A stretch of DNA of 64,000 bases from Methylacidiphilales bacterium (GTDB lineage: Bacteria; Verrucomicrobiota; Verrucomicrobiia; Methylacidiphilales; UBA1321), in assembly GCA_021272315.1 (NCBI GenBank), contig JAJSLI010000020.1:17917-81916 (forward strand). Reading direction: 5' to 3'. The translations under genes were made by a program, and so were the position numbers. A model generated the notes under the pieces. The model had not been told where the DNA came from, did not search any database, and saw nothing but the letters and a program-made list of their open reading frames with translations. Position 1 is the first letter of the stretch; every line of letters begins with the position of its first letter. Below, one piece after another: positions 50,821 through 60,318 of this stretch.

Positions 50821-51876
50821 ATGAGCGCTTCCACTCCTCGTCTCGCTTGGGGCATCCTCGGAACGGGCGCCATCGCCCACACGTTTGCCAAGGCGCTGGC
50901 CAAGTCCCGCACTGGAAAACTTGTCGCCGCTGGGAGCCGCACGCAGGAGTCGGCGGACAAATTCGCGAAAGAGTTCGGAGGAGTGACGGCACACGGGAGC
51001 TACGAAAAACTCCTGGCTGATCCCGCCGTTCAGGTGGTCTACATCAGTGCGCCCCATCCCCAGCATGCCGAGTGGTGCATCAAGGCATCCCAGGCGAAAA
51101 AGCATATTCTTTGTGAAAAGCCGCTGACGATGAACCACGCCGAGGCGATGGTGGTGGTCGAGGCCGTTCGGGAAAACGGCGTTTTCCTGATGGAAGCGTT
51201 CATGTACCGGTGCCATCCGCAAATAGCGCGGTTGATCGAGTTGATCCGCTCGGGCGTCATCGGTCAGGTCGGGGTCATCCGGGCCACTTTCAGTTTCCGG
51301 GCCCCTTACAACGCGGAGAGCCGACTGTTCAAGAACGAACTGGGCGGCGGCGGCATCCTCGACGTCGGATGTTACGCGCTGTCCTATTCCCGGTTGATCG
51401 CCGGCGTTGCGCAGGGACTCCCGTTTGCCAATCCCACGAAGATCACCGGTTTCGCGCAGCTTCACCCCGAGGCGGGGACCGATCTTTACGCCGTCGCCTC
51501 GGCGGAGTTTTCGGGCGGCATTTTCGCCCAGCTTGCCGCGGGCGTTGGGCTGCATCAGGGTATCTGCGTGCGGATTTTCGGCACGGAAGGTTCAATCGAA
51601 TTGCCCACGCCCTTCGGTTTGGGGGAAGGCAATTCGACCTCGATTTTCCTGACTCGCGCGGGAGTGGCGCAGCCGGAGGAGATCGTGATCAAGACCAACG
51701 AGCCTCTTTACGCGCTGGAAGCCGATGCGGTGGGCGACGCGCTGGCTCAGGGCAGGCTGGAAAGCCCCCACGTGACGGTGGCCGACTCGCTCGGCAACAT
51801 GGCGGCGCTCGACGCGTGGCGCACCTCGGCGGGGCTCGTTTACGAGAGCGAAAAACCGGTGGTCAAAGAACGGTAA
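50821..51876 (+). CDS. Gfo/Idh/MocA family oxidoreductase
   Basis: LAWGILGTGAIAHTFAKALAKSRTGKLVAAGSRTQESADKFAKEFG...HILCEKPLTMNHAEA; start ATG 50821. Confidence 0.95.
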   Translation: MSASTPRLAWGILGTGAIAHTFAKALAKSRTGKLVAAGSRTQESADKFAKEFGGVTAHGSYEKLLADPAVQVVYISAPHPQHAEWCIKASQAKKHILCEKPLTMNHAEAMVVVEAVRENGVFLMEAFMYRCHPQIARLIELIRSGVIGQVGVIRATFSFRAPYNAESRLFKNELGGGGILDVGCYALSYSRLIAGVAQGLPFANPTKITGFAQLHPEAGTDLYAVASAEFSGGIFAQLAAGVGLHQGICVRIFGTEGSIELPTPFGLGEGNSTSIFLTRAGVAQPEEIVIKTNEPLYALEADAVGDALAQGRLESPHVTVADSLGNMAALDAWRTSAGLVYESEKPVVKER

Positions 51877-51911
51877 CCCGAAGGATTGAGCAGCGGGCAA
51901 AAGTCCCTACG

Positions 51912-52442
51912 ATGGAAGGGGTGGACGTATCTTCATCAACATGGTTCGGTCAGTTACCGGCCGTCTTGAGGACGCTTTTATCGTCGGACGGCACGGTGAC
52001 AAAATTCCTCGAGGCTTATTATCTGGAACGGATCCGTGTCAAAACCCTGCTTCACGCGGAAGCGCCGTTGGAGGAAGACATAACCCCGCTTGAAATCAAA
52101 AAAGGCGGCATTATTTTGCGGCGGCGCGTGCAAATGTTTGGCGAAACAACGAACCGGCTCTACGGCTTGGCGGAGAGCTTCATTCGCGCGGACATTCTCT
52201 GGCCGGAAGTGCGCGGAGACCTCGTCCAGGGGCGGCTGGGCATCGGCGAACTCATGCGCGAAAGGCGGATCGAGACTTACCGCGAATTACTGGGTTGCGA
52301 TTCCGGGCCGGCCGGTCCATGGGCGGCCGAATTGGGATGCTCCGAGGATGCGGCGACAGCAGTGAGGACCTACCGCATCTTTGTTGCGGGACAGCCGTGC
52401 CTGTTGATTACGGACCGATATGTGATCGCCCATTTTGCCTGA
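51912..52442 (+). CDS. Chorismate lyase-like (UbiC/DUF98) fold protein
   Basis: LLSSDGTVTKFLEAYYLERIRVKTLLHAE...RRVQMFGETTNRLYGLAESFIRADIL...RTYRIFVAGQPCLLITDRY; internal ATG in ORF 51210-52442. Confidence 0.75.
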   Translation: MEGVDVSSSTWFGQLPAVLRTLLSSDGTVTKFLEAYYLERIRVKTLLHAEAPLEEDITPLEIKKGGIILRRRVQMFGETTNRLYGLAESFIRADILWPEVRGDLVQGRLGIGELMRERRIETYRELLGCDSGPAGPWAAELGCSEDAATAVRTYRIFVAGQPCLLITDRYVIAHFA

Positions 52443-52525
52443 CAAAGAGTTGGATGGCGGTTTTTGCTCCTTTTTGATAACGATAAAAGAACGTATCGCG
52501 GCAACGGGATGGGCCGCTGACTCCG

Positions 52526-52598
52526 GCTCCCATAGCTTAACGGATAAAGCAACGGTCTTCTAAACCGTAGAGTGTTGGTTCGATTCCAACTGGGAGCG
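52526..52598 (+). tRNA. tRNA-Arg (anticodon TCT)
   Basis: Acceptor GCTCCCA/TGGGAGC, anticodon stem-loop ACGGT-CTTCTAA-ACCGT, T-arm GTTGG-TTCGATT-CCAAC. Confidence 0.96.
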
Positions 52599-52766
52599 CC
52601 CGCCGTTTTGCTTCGGATTGAAGGAGATTTCAGGCATTTGAGCCGTTTGTTGAAAGGGGCGTTATGCCTCTTCCCGCCATGTCTTGACCTTGGCGCGGGT
52701 TTAGCGGGCATCGTGCACTTTCAATAGCCAGAATCCACCGATTCTTGCTACAATTGCTGATACAAT

Positions 52767-53456
52767 ATGGTTTCAGGTTCAAAATTCGGGTTGGCCACTC
52801 TTCTTTTTTTCTTTCTGGCGCTCGCGCCGGCGTCTCTGGGCCACGCCCAGCAGCAGCCCAGCCCGCCTCCACCCGATCAGGTCTCCCTCCTGCTGAAACA
52901 GGGCTTGCAGTTCCTGGAGCAACAACAACTCGATGACGCGCTTGCCAAGGCGAATGCCGCCGTCCAAGCCGCGCCTCAAAATGCGAACGCTTATGAACTG
53001 CGCGGCACGATTTACGTTGAAAAGAAACTATGGGACCTGGCCGCAAAGGACTACCAGACCGCGCTCCAGTTTGACGTCAAAAATACGCAGTTAAAATTCA
53101 ACCTGGCCGAGATCGAGTTCATGCAGAAGAAGTACGCCGCTGCACGCCCCGGTTTTGTGGCCTTGGAGCAAGACCCGGACATGGGGGATATTTCCTCCTA
53201 CAAGGCATTTCTATGCGACCTTTTCGGCGGACACGAAGACGTTGCGGCCAAGGAACTCGCCGCCTTCAATCAGGTTGGCGCGAACGCCTCCTATTATTTT
53301 GCGAATGTCGCCTGGTCCTTGTACCATCATAAGACGGAAGATGCCCGGGGCTGGCTCTCGTCGGCGGTAGCTATCTATGCTCCCAACAAGGCCCGGCTTT
53401 ACGCGAGTAGTCTGATCAATCTCGGTTACCTGCCTCTGCCTCCTCCTCCGCAATAG
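52767..53456 (+). CDS. Secreted TPR-repeat protein
   Basis: Signal peptide; FLEQQQLDDALAKANAAVQAAPQNANAYELRGTIYVEKKLWDLAAKDYQTALQ. Confidence 0.85.
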   Translation: MVSGSKFGLATLLFFFLALAPASLGHAQQQPSPPPPDQVSLLLKQGLQFLEQQQLDDALAKANAAVQAAPQNANAYELRGTIYVEKKLWDLAAKDYQTALQFDVKNTQLKFNLAEIEFMQKKYAAARPGFVALEQDPDMGDISSYKAFLCDLFGGHEDVAAKELAAFNQVGANASYYFANVAWSLYHHKTEDARGWLSSAVAIYAPNKARLYASSLINLGYLPLPPPPQ

Positions 53457-53541
53457 CATTCGGGACGAGCTTCTCCACCTATCCCCGTGCCCCGGGCGGA
53501 GAATTCGAAAATGGCGAGTTTCAACGACAAATAGGTTCTAG

Positions 53542-54822
53542 TCAGGCCCGCAAAGCTTCGGAGAGGGCGCGGGCAGTTTGTTCGATGTCGTCGGCGGTGT
53601 GGGCGGCGCTGAGGAAGCCGGTTTCGAATTGCGAAGGCGCGATATAAATTCCCCGGTCGAGCAGCGCGTGAAAGAAGCGCGCGAAATGGTCCAGATCGGC
53701 GGTCCGAGCATCGCTGAGTTGCCGGACGGCCCGGCTGGTGAAAAAAAGACAGAACATCGATCCGTAACGATAAAAAGTATAGGGGAGCCCCGCGGACTTG
53801 AGCGCCGCGCGCGTCTCCGATTCGAGCTGCGCACCCAGTTTTTCGAGCTTGGCGAAGATGTCCTGCTCCTCCAACAGGCGCAACTGCGCCAGTCCGGCCG
53901 CCATGGCCAGTGGATTTCCGGACAACGTGCCGGCCTGGTAAACCGGGCCGAGCGGCGCGAGATGGTCCATGATATCGGCGCGTCCGCCGAAAGCGCCCAC
54001 AGGCAGGCCGCCGCCGATCACCTTGCCGAAGCACGAAAGATCGGGCCGGACACCCAGCAGTTCCTGGGCGCCTCCCCGGGCCAGCCGGAATCCGGTCATC
54101 ACCTCGTCGAAAATGAGGAGCGCGCCGTTTTCGGTGCAAAGTTTACGCATGGTTTCGAGAAAACCGGGCAGGGGGGGAATCAACCCCGCATTGGCCGGGA
54201 TCGGCTCGACGATGACCGCCGCGATTTCGCCTTTGTTTTGTGCAAAGGCCCGGCTTAGGGCGTCGACATCGTTGAAGGGCAATGAAAGGGTGAGACAGGC
54301 CAATGCGGCAGGAACTCCCGCGCTGTCAGGCTGGCCGAGCGTGAGCGCGCCTGAACCGGCCTTGACCAGGAGCGAATCGACGTGGCCGTGATAGCAACCC
54401 TCGAATTTGATGATCTTGTCGCGATGGGTGAAGCCGCGCGCCAACCGCACCGCGCTCATGGTCGCCTCGGTTCCGCTGTTGGTCAGGCGGACTTTTTCGA
54501 CCGATGGCACCCACCGGCAGATTTTACGCGCCAACTCGACTTCGAGCGAATTTGGAATACCGAAGCTCGTACCGCGGTCCGCCGCCGCTTTTACCGCCGC
54601 GATGACTTCGGGGTGCGCATGGCCCATGATCGACGGCCCCCAGGTGCAGACGTAATCGATGTAGACATTCCCGTCGATGTCCTCAACGCGGGCGCCGCCG
54701 GCCTTTTGCGCAAAGAAGGGGGTTCCCCCCACGGCGCGAAAAGCGCGTACGGGCGAATTGACGCCGCCGGGCAGGTAGCGCAGGGCCTGTTCGAAAAGTT
54801 CCTGGGAGCGGGATCGGTTCAT
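53542..54822 (-). CDS. hemL: Glutamate-1-semialdehyde 2,1-aminomutase
   Basis: SQELFEQALRYLPGGVNSPVRAFRAVGGTPFF...KFEGCYHGHVDSLLVKAGSG; start 54822. Confidence 0.97.
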   Translation of the reverse strand: MNRSRSQELFEQALRYLPGGVNSPVRAFRAVGGTPFFAQKAGGARVEDIDGNVYIDYVCTWGPSIMGHAHPEVIAAVKAAADRGTSFGIPNSLEVELARKICRWVPSVEKVRLTNSGTEATMSAVRLARGFTHRDKIIKFEGCYHGHVDSLLVKAGSGALTLGQPDSAGVPAALACLTLSLPFNDVDALSRAFAQNKGEIAAVIVEPIPANAGLIPPLPGFLETMRKLCTENGALLIFDEVMTGFRLARGGAQELLGVRPDLSCFGKVIGGGLPVGAFGGRADIMDHLAPLGPVYQAGTLSGNPLAMAAGLAQLRLLEEQDIFAKLEKLGAQLESETRAALKSAGLPYTFYRYGSMFCLFFTSRAVRQLSDARTADLDHFARFFHALLDRGIYIAPSQFETGFLSAAHTADDIEQTARALSEALRA

Positions 54823-54893
54823 GGGTGAGTTCAACGATACGGAAAACCGCGCCAATTGCCATCCGGTCCTGCGAACCCGTGGGGACCGGGCGC

Positions 54894-55343
54894 TTACATA
54901 TCCAGAACGTTGCCCCGTGCGCTGATAAGCGGAAGCTGTCGCGACCAGAAATAGCGCACCGAGGGAGTTGCGTTGCGCGGGAGCCGCCCGACGAACGCCG
55001 CGGATATAATTTCGGATTTGGCCAGCTTCAACCGGCCCTTGCGCAGCTTGGTTTGGAAGAGCACCGCCACGCTTGATCTAAGCGGCCGGTCGAAAAGATC
55101 GACGACTTTGGCCGAAACAACCGTGAGCCCGATTTCCTCCTTCAATTCGCGCCGCAGCGCCTGCTTCAGCGGTTCCGACGCGCGCACCTTGCCGCCGGGC
55201 AAGGACCAGAGCTGGCGGCCGACGGCCTGCTGAACAAGAAGAACATTGCCATAGGCGTCTTGAATCCACGCCAAGACGGAAATCTCCTTGGCCGTTTCGG
55301 GCCTGATCTTTTGGGAGTGTTTCTTTCGCCTTGTTTTAGCCAT
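54894..55343 (-). CDS. NUDIX hydrolase
   Basis: Nudix box GGKVRASEPLKQALRRELKEEIG. Confidence 0.94.
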   Translation of the reverse strand: MAKTRRKKHSQKIRPETAKEISVLAWIQDAYGNVLLVQQAVGRQLWSLPGGKVRASEPLKQALRRELKEEIGLTVVSAKVVDLFDRPLRSSVAVLFQTKLRKGRLKLAKSEIISAAFVGRLPRNATPSVRYFWSRQLPLISARGNVLDM

Positions 55344-55432
55344 AACATCCTTTAGGCGAAAAGGTTTTATTTGTCACCTAATTGTAACAATTGATTTTTG
55401 CCCTAGAGACTGCCTGGATTTTCTTAACTGCG

Positions 55433-55613
55433 GCCTGGTTTCCTCGGCCAAAATTTCCAGGTATAAAAGAGCCCGAGAATGAGCATGATTCCGACGAGCT
55501 ACACGTCGGCATGCAGGTTGGCCAGAACCAACTGCGAAGATGAAGTAGATGACGATGATCAGCAGATCAATGGGGCCGAGGGAGACGACAGAACCAAAGG
55601 AACAGGGAGTCAT
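55433..55613 (-). pseudogene. Possible internally deleted membrane transporter remnant
   Basis: Frame 1 LGPIDLLIIVIYFIFAVGS; a shifted frame then reads LANLHADV*LVGIMLILGLFYTWKFWPRKPGRS*. Confidence 0.4.
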
Positions 55614-55646
55614 GGGCCGGATCGGTTGGAAGGGGTTTTTAAACGA

Positions 55647-56771
55647 TTACTTCACATCAAAGGCGTAAATCGTTGTGCTTTTGAAGACGTCGCCCGGCCT
55701 GAGCAAGGTGGAAGGGAAGTTGGCGTGATTGGGGGAGTCGGGAAAGTGCTGTGTTTCAAGACAGAAGCCGTCGTATTGCCGGTAGGCCTTGCCGTCCTTT
55801 CCGATAAGTGTCCCATCGAGGAAATTGCCGGTGTAAAACTGAACCCCGGGCTGGTCGGTGTAGACTTTCAGAATACGGCCGCTTTTCGGGTCCTCAACTT
55901 CCGCCGCAAGACCGAAGTTGGAAAAGAAGCCCTTGGTCAGCACATAATTGTGGTCGTAACCGATCGGGTTGCCGCCGGTTTCCCTGAGGTGAAGTCCGAT
56001 TGGCGTTGCGGTGCGAAAATCCCAAGGCGTTCCCGCGACATCCTTGATTTCGCCGGTGGGGATCAGCGTCGCATCGACGGGCGTGAAAGCATTGGCATGG
56101 AGAGTGACGACGTGATCGAGAATGGAGCCGTTGCCTGCCCCGGCAAGATTGAAGTAGGTGTGGTTGGTCAGGTTGATGACGGTTGGTTTGTCGGTGGTCG
56201 CCCGGTAGGAGATGTGCAGTTGGTTGTCATCGGTCAGGGTGAAGGTGACGTTGACAAAGAGATTGCCCGGGTAACCCTCCTCGCCATCAGGGCTGAAGCG
56301 CGTGAATTGGATGGCCGGACTGTCCGACTCGACCGGCTCGACTTTCCAGATGCGTTTGTCGAAGCCGCGCCAGCCGCCATGGAGCGAGTTGGGACCGTTG
56401 TTGACTGGGACTTGGTAGGCTGTGTGGTTGATTTCGAACTTGCCGCGAGCAATGCGGTTGGCGTAGCGGCCGATGGTCGCGCCGAAGTAGGCGGTCTGGG
56501 TGAGGTAAGGAGCGAAGTGATCAAAGCCGAGGGCGACGTCGTCGAGCTTGCCGTTGCGGTCGGGCACGACAATTTTTACGATGGTCGCGCCGTAGTCCAT
56601 GATGCTGACGCTCATGCCGTTCTTATTGGTGAGCGTATAGAGGGTGACCTTTTCGCCGTGGGGCGTTTTGCCGAAGGGTTGGGAGGGAACGGCAGTTGAG
56701 TTTTGCGCAAAGCCGGCAAATCCCAACAAGGTGATAAGGGCAATCGGGACGGCGTGGGCGCGGTAAGGCAT
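55647..56771 (-). CDS. galM: Aldose 1-epimerase (galactose mutarotase)
   Basis: DYGATIVKIVVPDRNGKLDDVALGFD...IGRYANRIARGKFEI...NLTNHTYFNLAG. Confidence 0.95.
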   Translation of the reverse strand: MPYRAHAVPIALITLLGFAGFAQNSTAVPSQPFGKTPHGEKVTLYTLTNKNGMSVSIMDYGATIVKIVVPDRNGKLDDVALGFDHFAPYLTQTAYFGATIGRYANRIARGKFEINHTAYQVPVNNGPNSLHGGWRGFDKRIWKVEPVESDSPAIQFTRFSPDGEEGYPGNLFVNVTFTLTDDNQLHISYRATTDKPTVINLTNHTYFNLAGAGNGSILDHVVTLHANAFTPVDATLIPTGEIKDVAGTPWDFRTATPIGLHLRETGGNPIGYDHNYVLTKGFFSNFGLAAEVEDPKSGRILKVYTDQPGVQFYTGNFLDGTLIGKDGKAYRQYDGFCLETQHFPDSPNHANFPSTLLRPGDVFKSTTIYAFDVK

Positions 56772-56811
56772 GGTAAAAAGAAAATCGCGTCAATTCCGAT
56801 TTTATTTCGAA

Positions 56812-57186
56812 TCAGGCACTGAAACTTTCGCCGCAGGAGCAATGGGCGGTTGCGGTGGGATTGGTGACCTTGAAGCCTCCTTTTTGGAGGTCGTCGCTGT
56901 AATCGAGGAGGGAGCCGAGGACGAAGAGCGCGCTTTTTGGGTCCATGACGATGTTGACGTTATGGGAACGGATGAAAAGATCGCGCTTCACGGGGCCATC
57001 GACGAGATCCATCTTGTACTGAAGGCCGGAACAGCCACCGCCGATGACGGCCAGGCGCAGCGCTCCGTTGGGACGGCCCTGCCGGGTTAGGAGGGTATGG
57101 AGCTTGTCCGCCGCCTTATCGGTCAGCTTGCAAAGCTTGTCGTTGCCAAGTTTGACTCCTTCAGGGAGTTGAAGACTTTCTTCCAT
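56812..57186 (-). CDS. Iron-sulfur cluster assembly protein (HesB/IscA/ErpA family)
   Basis: LRLAVIGGGCSGLQYKMDLVD...CSCGESF. Confidence 0.94.
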   Translation of the reverse strand: MEESLQLPEGVKLGNDKLCKLTDKAADKLHTLLTRQGRPNGALRLAVIGGGCSGLQYKMDLVDGPVKRDLFIRSHNVNIVMDPKSALFVLGSLLDYSDDLQKGGFKVTNPTATAHCSCGESFSA

Positions 57187-57223
57187 CGTGGCTTAAATAT
57201 GCCGCTACGGGCGGCGGACGCAA

Positions 57224-58741
57224 CTACTGCTTGAAGGCGAGTGAACCGGCAGCATGGGTCGCGGCGTGGGCGAGATAAGAGTTGTTGACGAAGCTGGAGA
57301 ACGATTGGGCCCAGAATCCCGTGCCGATAAGAAGCACGATGAGGACGTAAAGGACGATGGTGGTGGAGAGGTTGACGCGGATGGGGGTTTCATCGAGCGG
57401 TTCGGACCAGTACATGGCCTTGATCGGGCCGAGGTAGTAATAGAGGGCGGCGACTGCGGCGAAGATGACAAAGAAGAGCAACGTGTAGAGACCGTGGTTC
57501 CAGGCGACAAGGATGACCATGAGCTTGGCGACAAAACCGCTCAGCGGTGGAACACCGGCGAGGGAGATGAGGGAGAGGGCGAAGGCCGCGGCGAGAAGGG
57601 GGGAACGCTGCGAGAGGCCGGCCAGATGATGAATTTCGAGGCCGGGCAGGCGGCGGTTCAGGACGGCGAGGACAATGAAGGCGGTGAAAGTGGCCAGAAG
57701 GTAGGTGACGAGGTAAACGCTGACAGCAATCTGTCCTGTAATGCGGTCAGTGATGTAGAGAGGGGAGGATTGGCCGGGCAGGAGCGTGACGGCGCCGATG
57801 ACGGCGACAAGGATGAAACCGGTGTGGCCGATGCTGGAATAGCCCAGAAGCCGCTTTAAATTGCGCTGCGGAATGGCGGCAAGATTGCCGAGAATCAGGG
57901 AGAGAATGGCGACGACGCTCAGGACGGGAACCCAAATGCCGACGCCGGCGGGCCCGCCAAAGACGCCGAGAACGACGCGCATGAGGATGATAAATCCGCC
58001 GGCCTTGGAACCAACCGAGAGAAAGGCGGTGATGGAGTTGGGAGCGCCTTCGTAGACGTCGGGAGCCCAGATGTGGAAGGGGACCATCGCAATCTTGAAG
58101 CCGATGCCGATGAGGACGAGGAGCATGCCGAAGGCGACGCCGGTCCGCAGGTAAAATTGAAGTTCTAAGGCGATGGCATCGAAGCGGGTGGTGCCTGTGA
58201 GTCCAAAAATGTAGGCAATACCCATGATAAGAAAGGCGGAGGAGAGGCCGCCGAGGATAAGATACTTGATCCCGGCCTCGAGCGCGGCCGGGTTGCGGCG
58301 CTGGTAGGCGACCAGGATGTAAAAGGAGATGGTGACGAGTTCGAGCGCTACGAAGAGGAGCATGAAGTCGTTGGCCATGGCGAGAAGCATGAGGCCGATA
58401 GTGGTGAAAAGGGGCAGCACGACAAACTCGCCGCCGTCATGGGACACCGGTTCCTGGACTTCGTCTCCCATCCAGATGACGAGCATGGCCGTGGCGACAA
58501 AGAAGAGGTTAAAAAACTTGGCCGCGCCGTCCCATTTGCAGAGTCCGCTCCAAAAAATCCAGGGTCCGGTGTCGAAAGCAAGCGTGAGGAGACCGGTGAG
58601 CAACAAGCCGGCGAGCGCGGTCCAGGCGGTCTGGCGCGGCGTAAGGGGAATGAACGCTTCGGCCAGCAGCAGACCCAGGGCCCAGACCGTGAGTAGGATC
58701 ACGGGGGCGAAATAGGCGATATGATAACTGGCGTTGATCAT
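57224..58741 (-). CDS. nuoN: NADH-quinone oxidoreductase subunit N
   Basis: 505 aa multi-TM; FKIAMVPFHIWAPDVYEGAPNSITAFLSVGSKAGGF. Confidence 0.95.
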   Translation of the reverse strand: MINASYHIAYFAPVILLTVWALGLLLAEAFIPLTPRQTAWTALAGLLLTGLLTLAFDTGPWIFWSGLCKWDGAAKFFNLFFVATAMLVIWMGDEVQEPVSHDGGEFVVLPLFTTIGLMLLAMANDFMLLFVALELVTISFYILVAYQRRNPAALEAGIKYLILGGLSSAFLIMGIAYIFGLTGTTRFDAIALELQFYLRTGVAFGMLLVLIGIGFKIAMVPFHIWAPDVYEGAPNSITAFLSVGSKAGGFIILMRVVLGVFGGPAGVGIWVPVLSVVAILSLILGNLAAIPQRNLKRLLGYSSIGHTGFILVAVIGAVTLLPGQSSPLYITDRITGQIAVSVYLVTYLLATFTAFIVLAVLNRRLPGLEIHHLAGLSQRSPLLAAAFALSLISLAGVPPLSGFVAKLMVILVAWNHGLYTLLFFVIFAAVAALYYYLGPIKAMYWSEPLDETPIRVNLSTTIVLYVLIVLLIGTGFWAQSFSSFVNNSYLAHAATHAAGSLAFKQ

Positions 58742-58751
58742 GACAGGTGGG

Positions 58752-60305
58752 CTAGCGCAGCGGCGGAATGAAAGGCAGAAGGGAGACGCTGGGTTGGATG
58801 ATGTGAAGGAGGAGAAAGGGCATGAAACCGATGGCGAGAGAGGCGAGGATAAGGAGAACGTAGGGCGTGTATTCGGGCAGGGTGGCGGTGTCGGTCATGC
58901 CTGCCGAGGCGGGGACCGTTTCCCGGGTGTTGGCCAGCACGGCAGCCGGGCGCGGTTCGTACCGGGCGGGCATGGGACCGTAAAAAATGGTCTTGATGGC
59001 GCGAAGTTGGAAGATTGCGGTGATAACGGTGCCGTAAACAGCGAAGGCGGTGAAGAGGGGGCCAAGGAAGGGTAGAACGGCGGCGAAGGAAGCGAAAAAG
59101 ATCATGAGTTCGCCCGCGAAGTTGGCGAGTCCCGGAACGCCCATGGAGGCCATGGAGGCGAAGCTGAAGAAGACGGCGAGCAGGGGCGCGCGCTGGGCGA
59201 GGCCGCCGAGCTCGGTGAAGCGATTTTCGCCGGCGCGGTGGGTGATTTCGCCGCTGAGACCGAAGAGAAGCGCGGCCGAGAGACCGTGGGCGACCATGAG
59301 GAGAACGGCGCCGCTGATGCCGATGGTGTTCCAGCAGGCGATGCCGAGGAAGAGATAGCCCATGTGCATGATGCTGGAAAAGCCGATCATGGTCGGGAGC
59401 TCCTTCTGGGCAATGGTAATGAATCCGGCGTAAAGGAAATTCCCAGCGAGGAGGGTAAGAATGACGGGAAGCCAGTCGGTGAAGCCGTCATGAAGCATGG
59501 GAATGCCGATGCGGATCAGGCCGTAGAGCGCGAATTTCTTCAAGACACCGGCATGGAGCATGGCGGCGGCAGGCGGCGCGGATGCATACCCCGGAGGTGC
59601 CCACGAGTGGAAGGGGAAGAGACCGACAAGGATGCCAAAACCGACAAGCACAATGGGAAAAATAACGTCCTGGGCTTGATGGGAGATTACGTTGGGATGC
59701 CTCCCGATGTAGGACTGGAGAGCGGTGATGTCGAAGGTGCGATTCGGGGCCGGCAGCGCCATAATGAGAGCGATAAGGCCGGCCAGGAGAATGAGGCTGC
59801 CGGCCATGAGGTAGATGGTAACTTGGAAGGAGGCGAATTGACGGTTTTGCGTACCCCAAATGCCGATGAGGAGGAAGGTGGGAATGAGGGCGAATTCGTG
59901 GAAGATAAAGAAGAAAAAGATGTCGAGGGAAACGAAGGCACCCATGGCGCCGAGGGACATGAGGAGCAGGTAACAATAATATTCCGCGGAACGGCGGATG
60001 TTGTTCGGGGAGATGGCGATGGCTGCGAACGTGACGATGGCAGTGAGGAAGACGAGAGGAAGACTGATGCCGTCAACGCCAAGGTGAAAACGGATGGGGG
60101 GCACGCCGGAAAGGGTGACCCACGGGCAATCCATGATGTAACAGTATCCGCCCTGGGCGGCGGGATAGTTATAGAGGAGGCCAAGGGAAAGGACGAGGTT
60201 GAGAAGGGCGGCGATTCCTGCTGTGCGTTTGGCGGGAGCTCCGGCAATGATGGCGATGATGGCGGCGAGCGGCACCAAAAGGAGAACAAGGAGCGGAGAG
60301 GGCAT
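58752..60305 (-). CDS. nuoM: NADH-quinone oxidoreductase subunit M
   Basis: FFIFHEFALIPTFLLIGIWG...PFHSWAPPGYASAPPAAAMLHAGVLKKFALYGLIRIG; start 60305. Confidence 0.96.
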   Translation of the reverse strand: MPSPLLVLLLVPLAAIIAIIAGAPAKRTAGIAALLNLVLSLGLLYNYPAAQGGYCYIMDCPWVTLSGVPPIRFHLGVDGISLPLVFLTAIVTFAAIAISPNNIRRSAEYYCYLLLMSLGAMGAFVSLDIFFFFIFHEFALIPTFLLIGIWGTQNRQFASFQVTIYLMAGSLILLAGLIALIMALPAPNRTFDITALQSYIGRHPNVISHQAQDVIFPIVLVGFGILVGLFPFHSWAPPGYASAPPAAAMLHAGVLKKFALYGLIRIGIPMLHDGFTDWLPVILTLLAGNFLYAGFITIAQKELPTMIGFSSIMHMGYLFLGIACWNTIGISGAVLLMVAHGLSAALLFGLSGEITHRAGENRFTELGGLAQRAPLLAVFFSFASMASMGVPGLANFAGELMIFFASFAAVLPFLGPLFTAFAVYGTVITAIFQLRAIKTIFYGPMPARYEPRPAAVLANTRETVPASAGMTDTATLPEYTPYVLLILASLAIGFMPFLLLHIIQPSVSLLPFIPPLR

Positions 60306-60318
60306 TGAGTGGAAGGAA

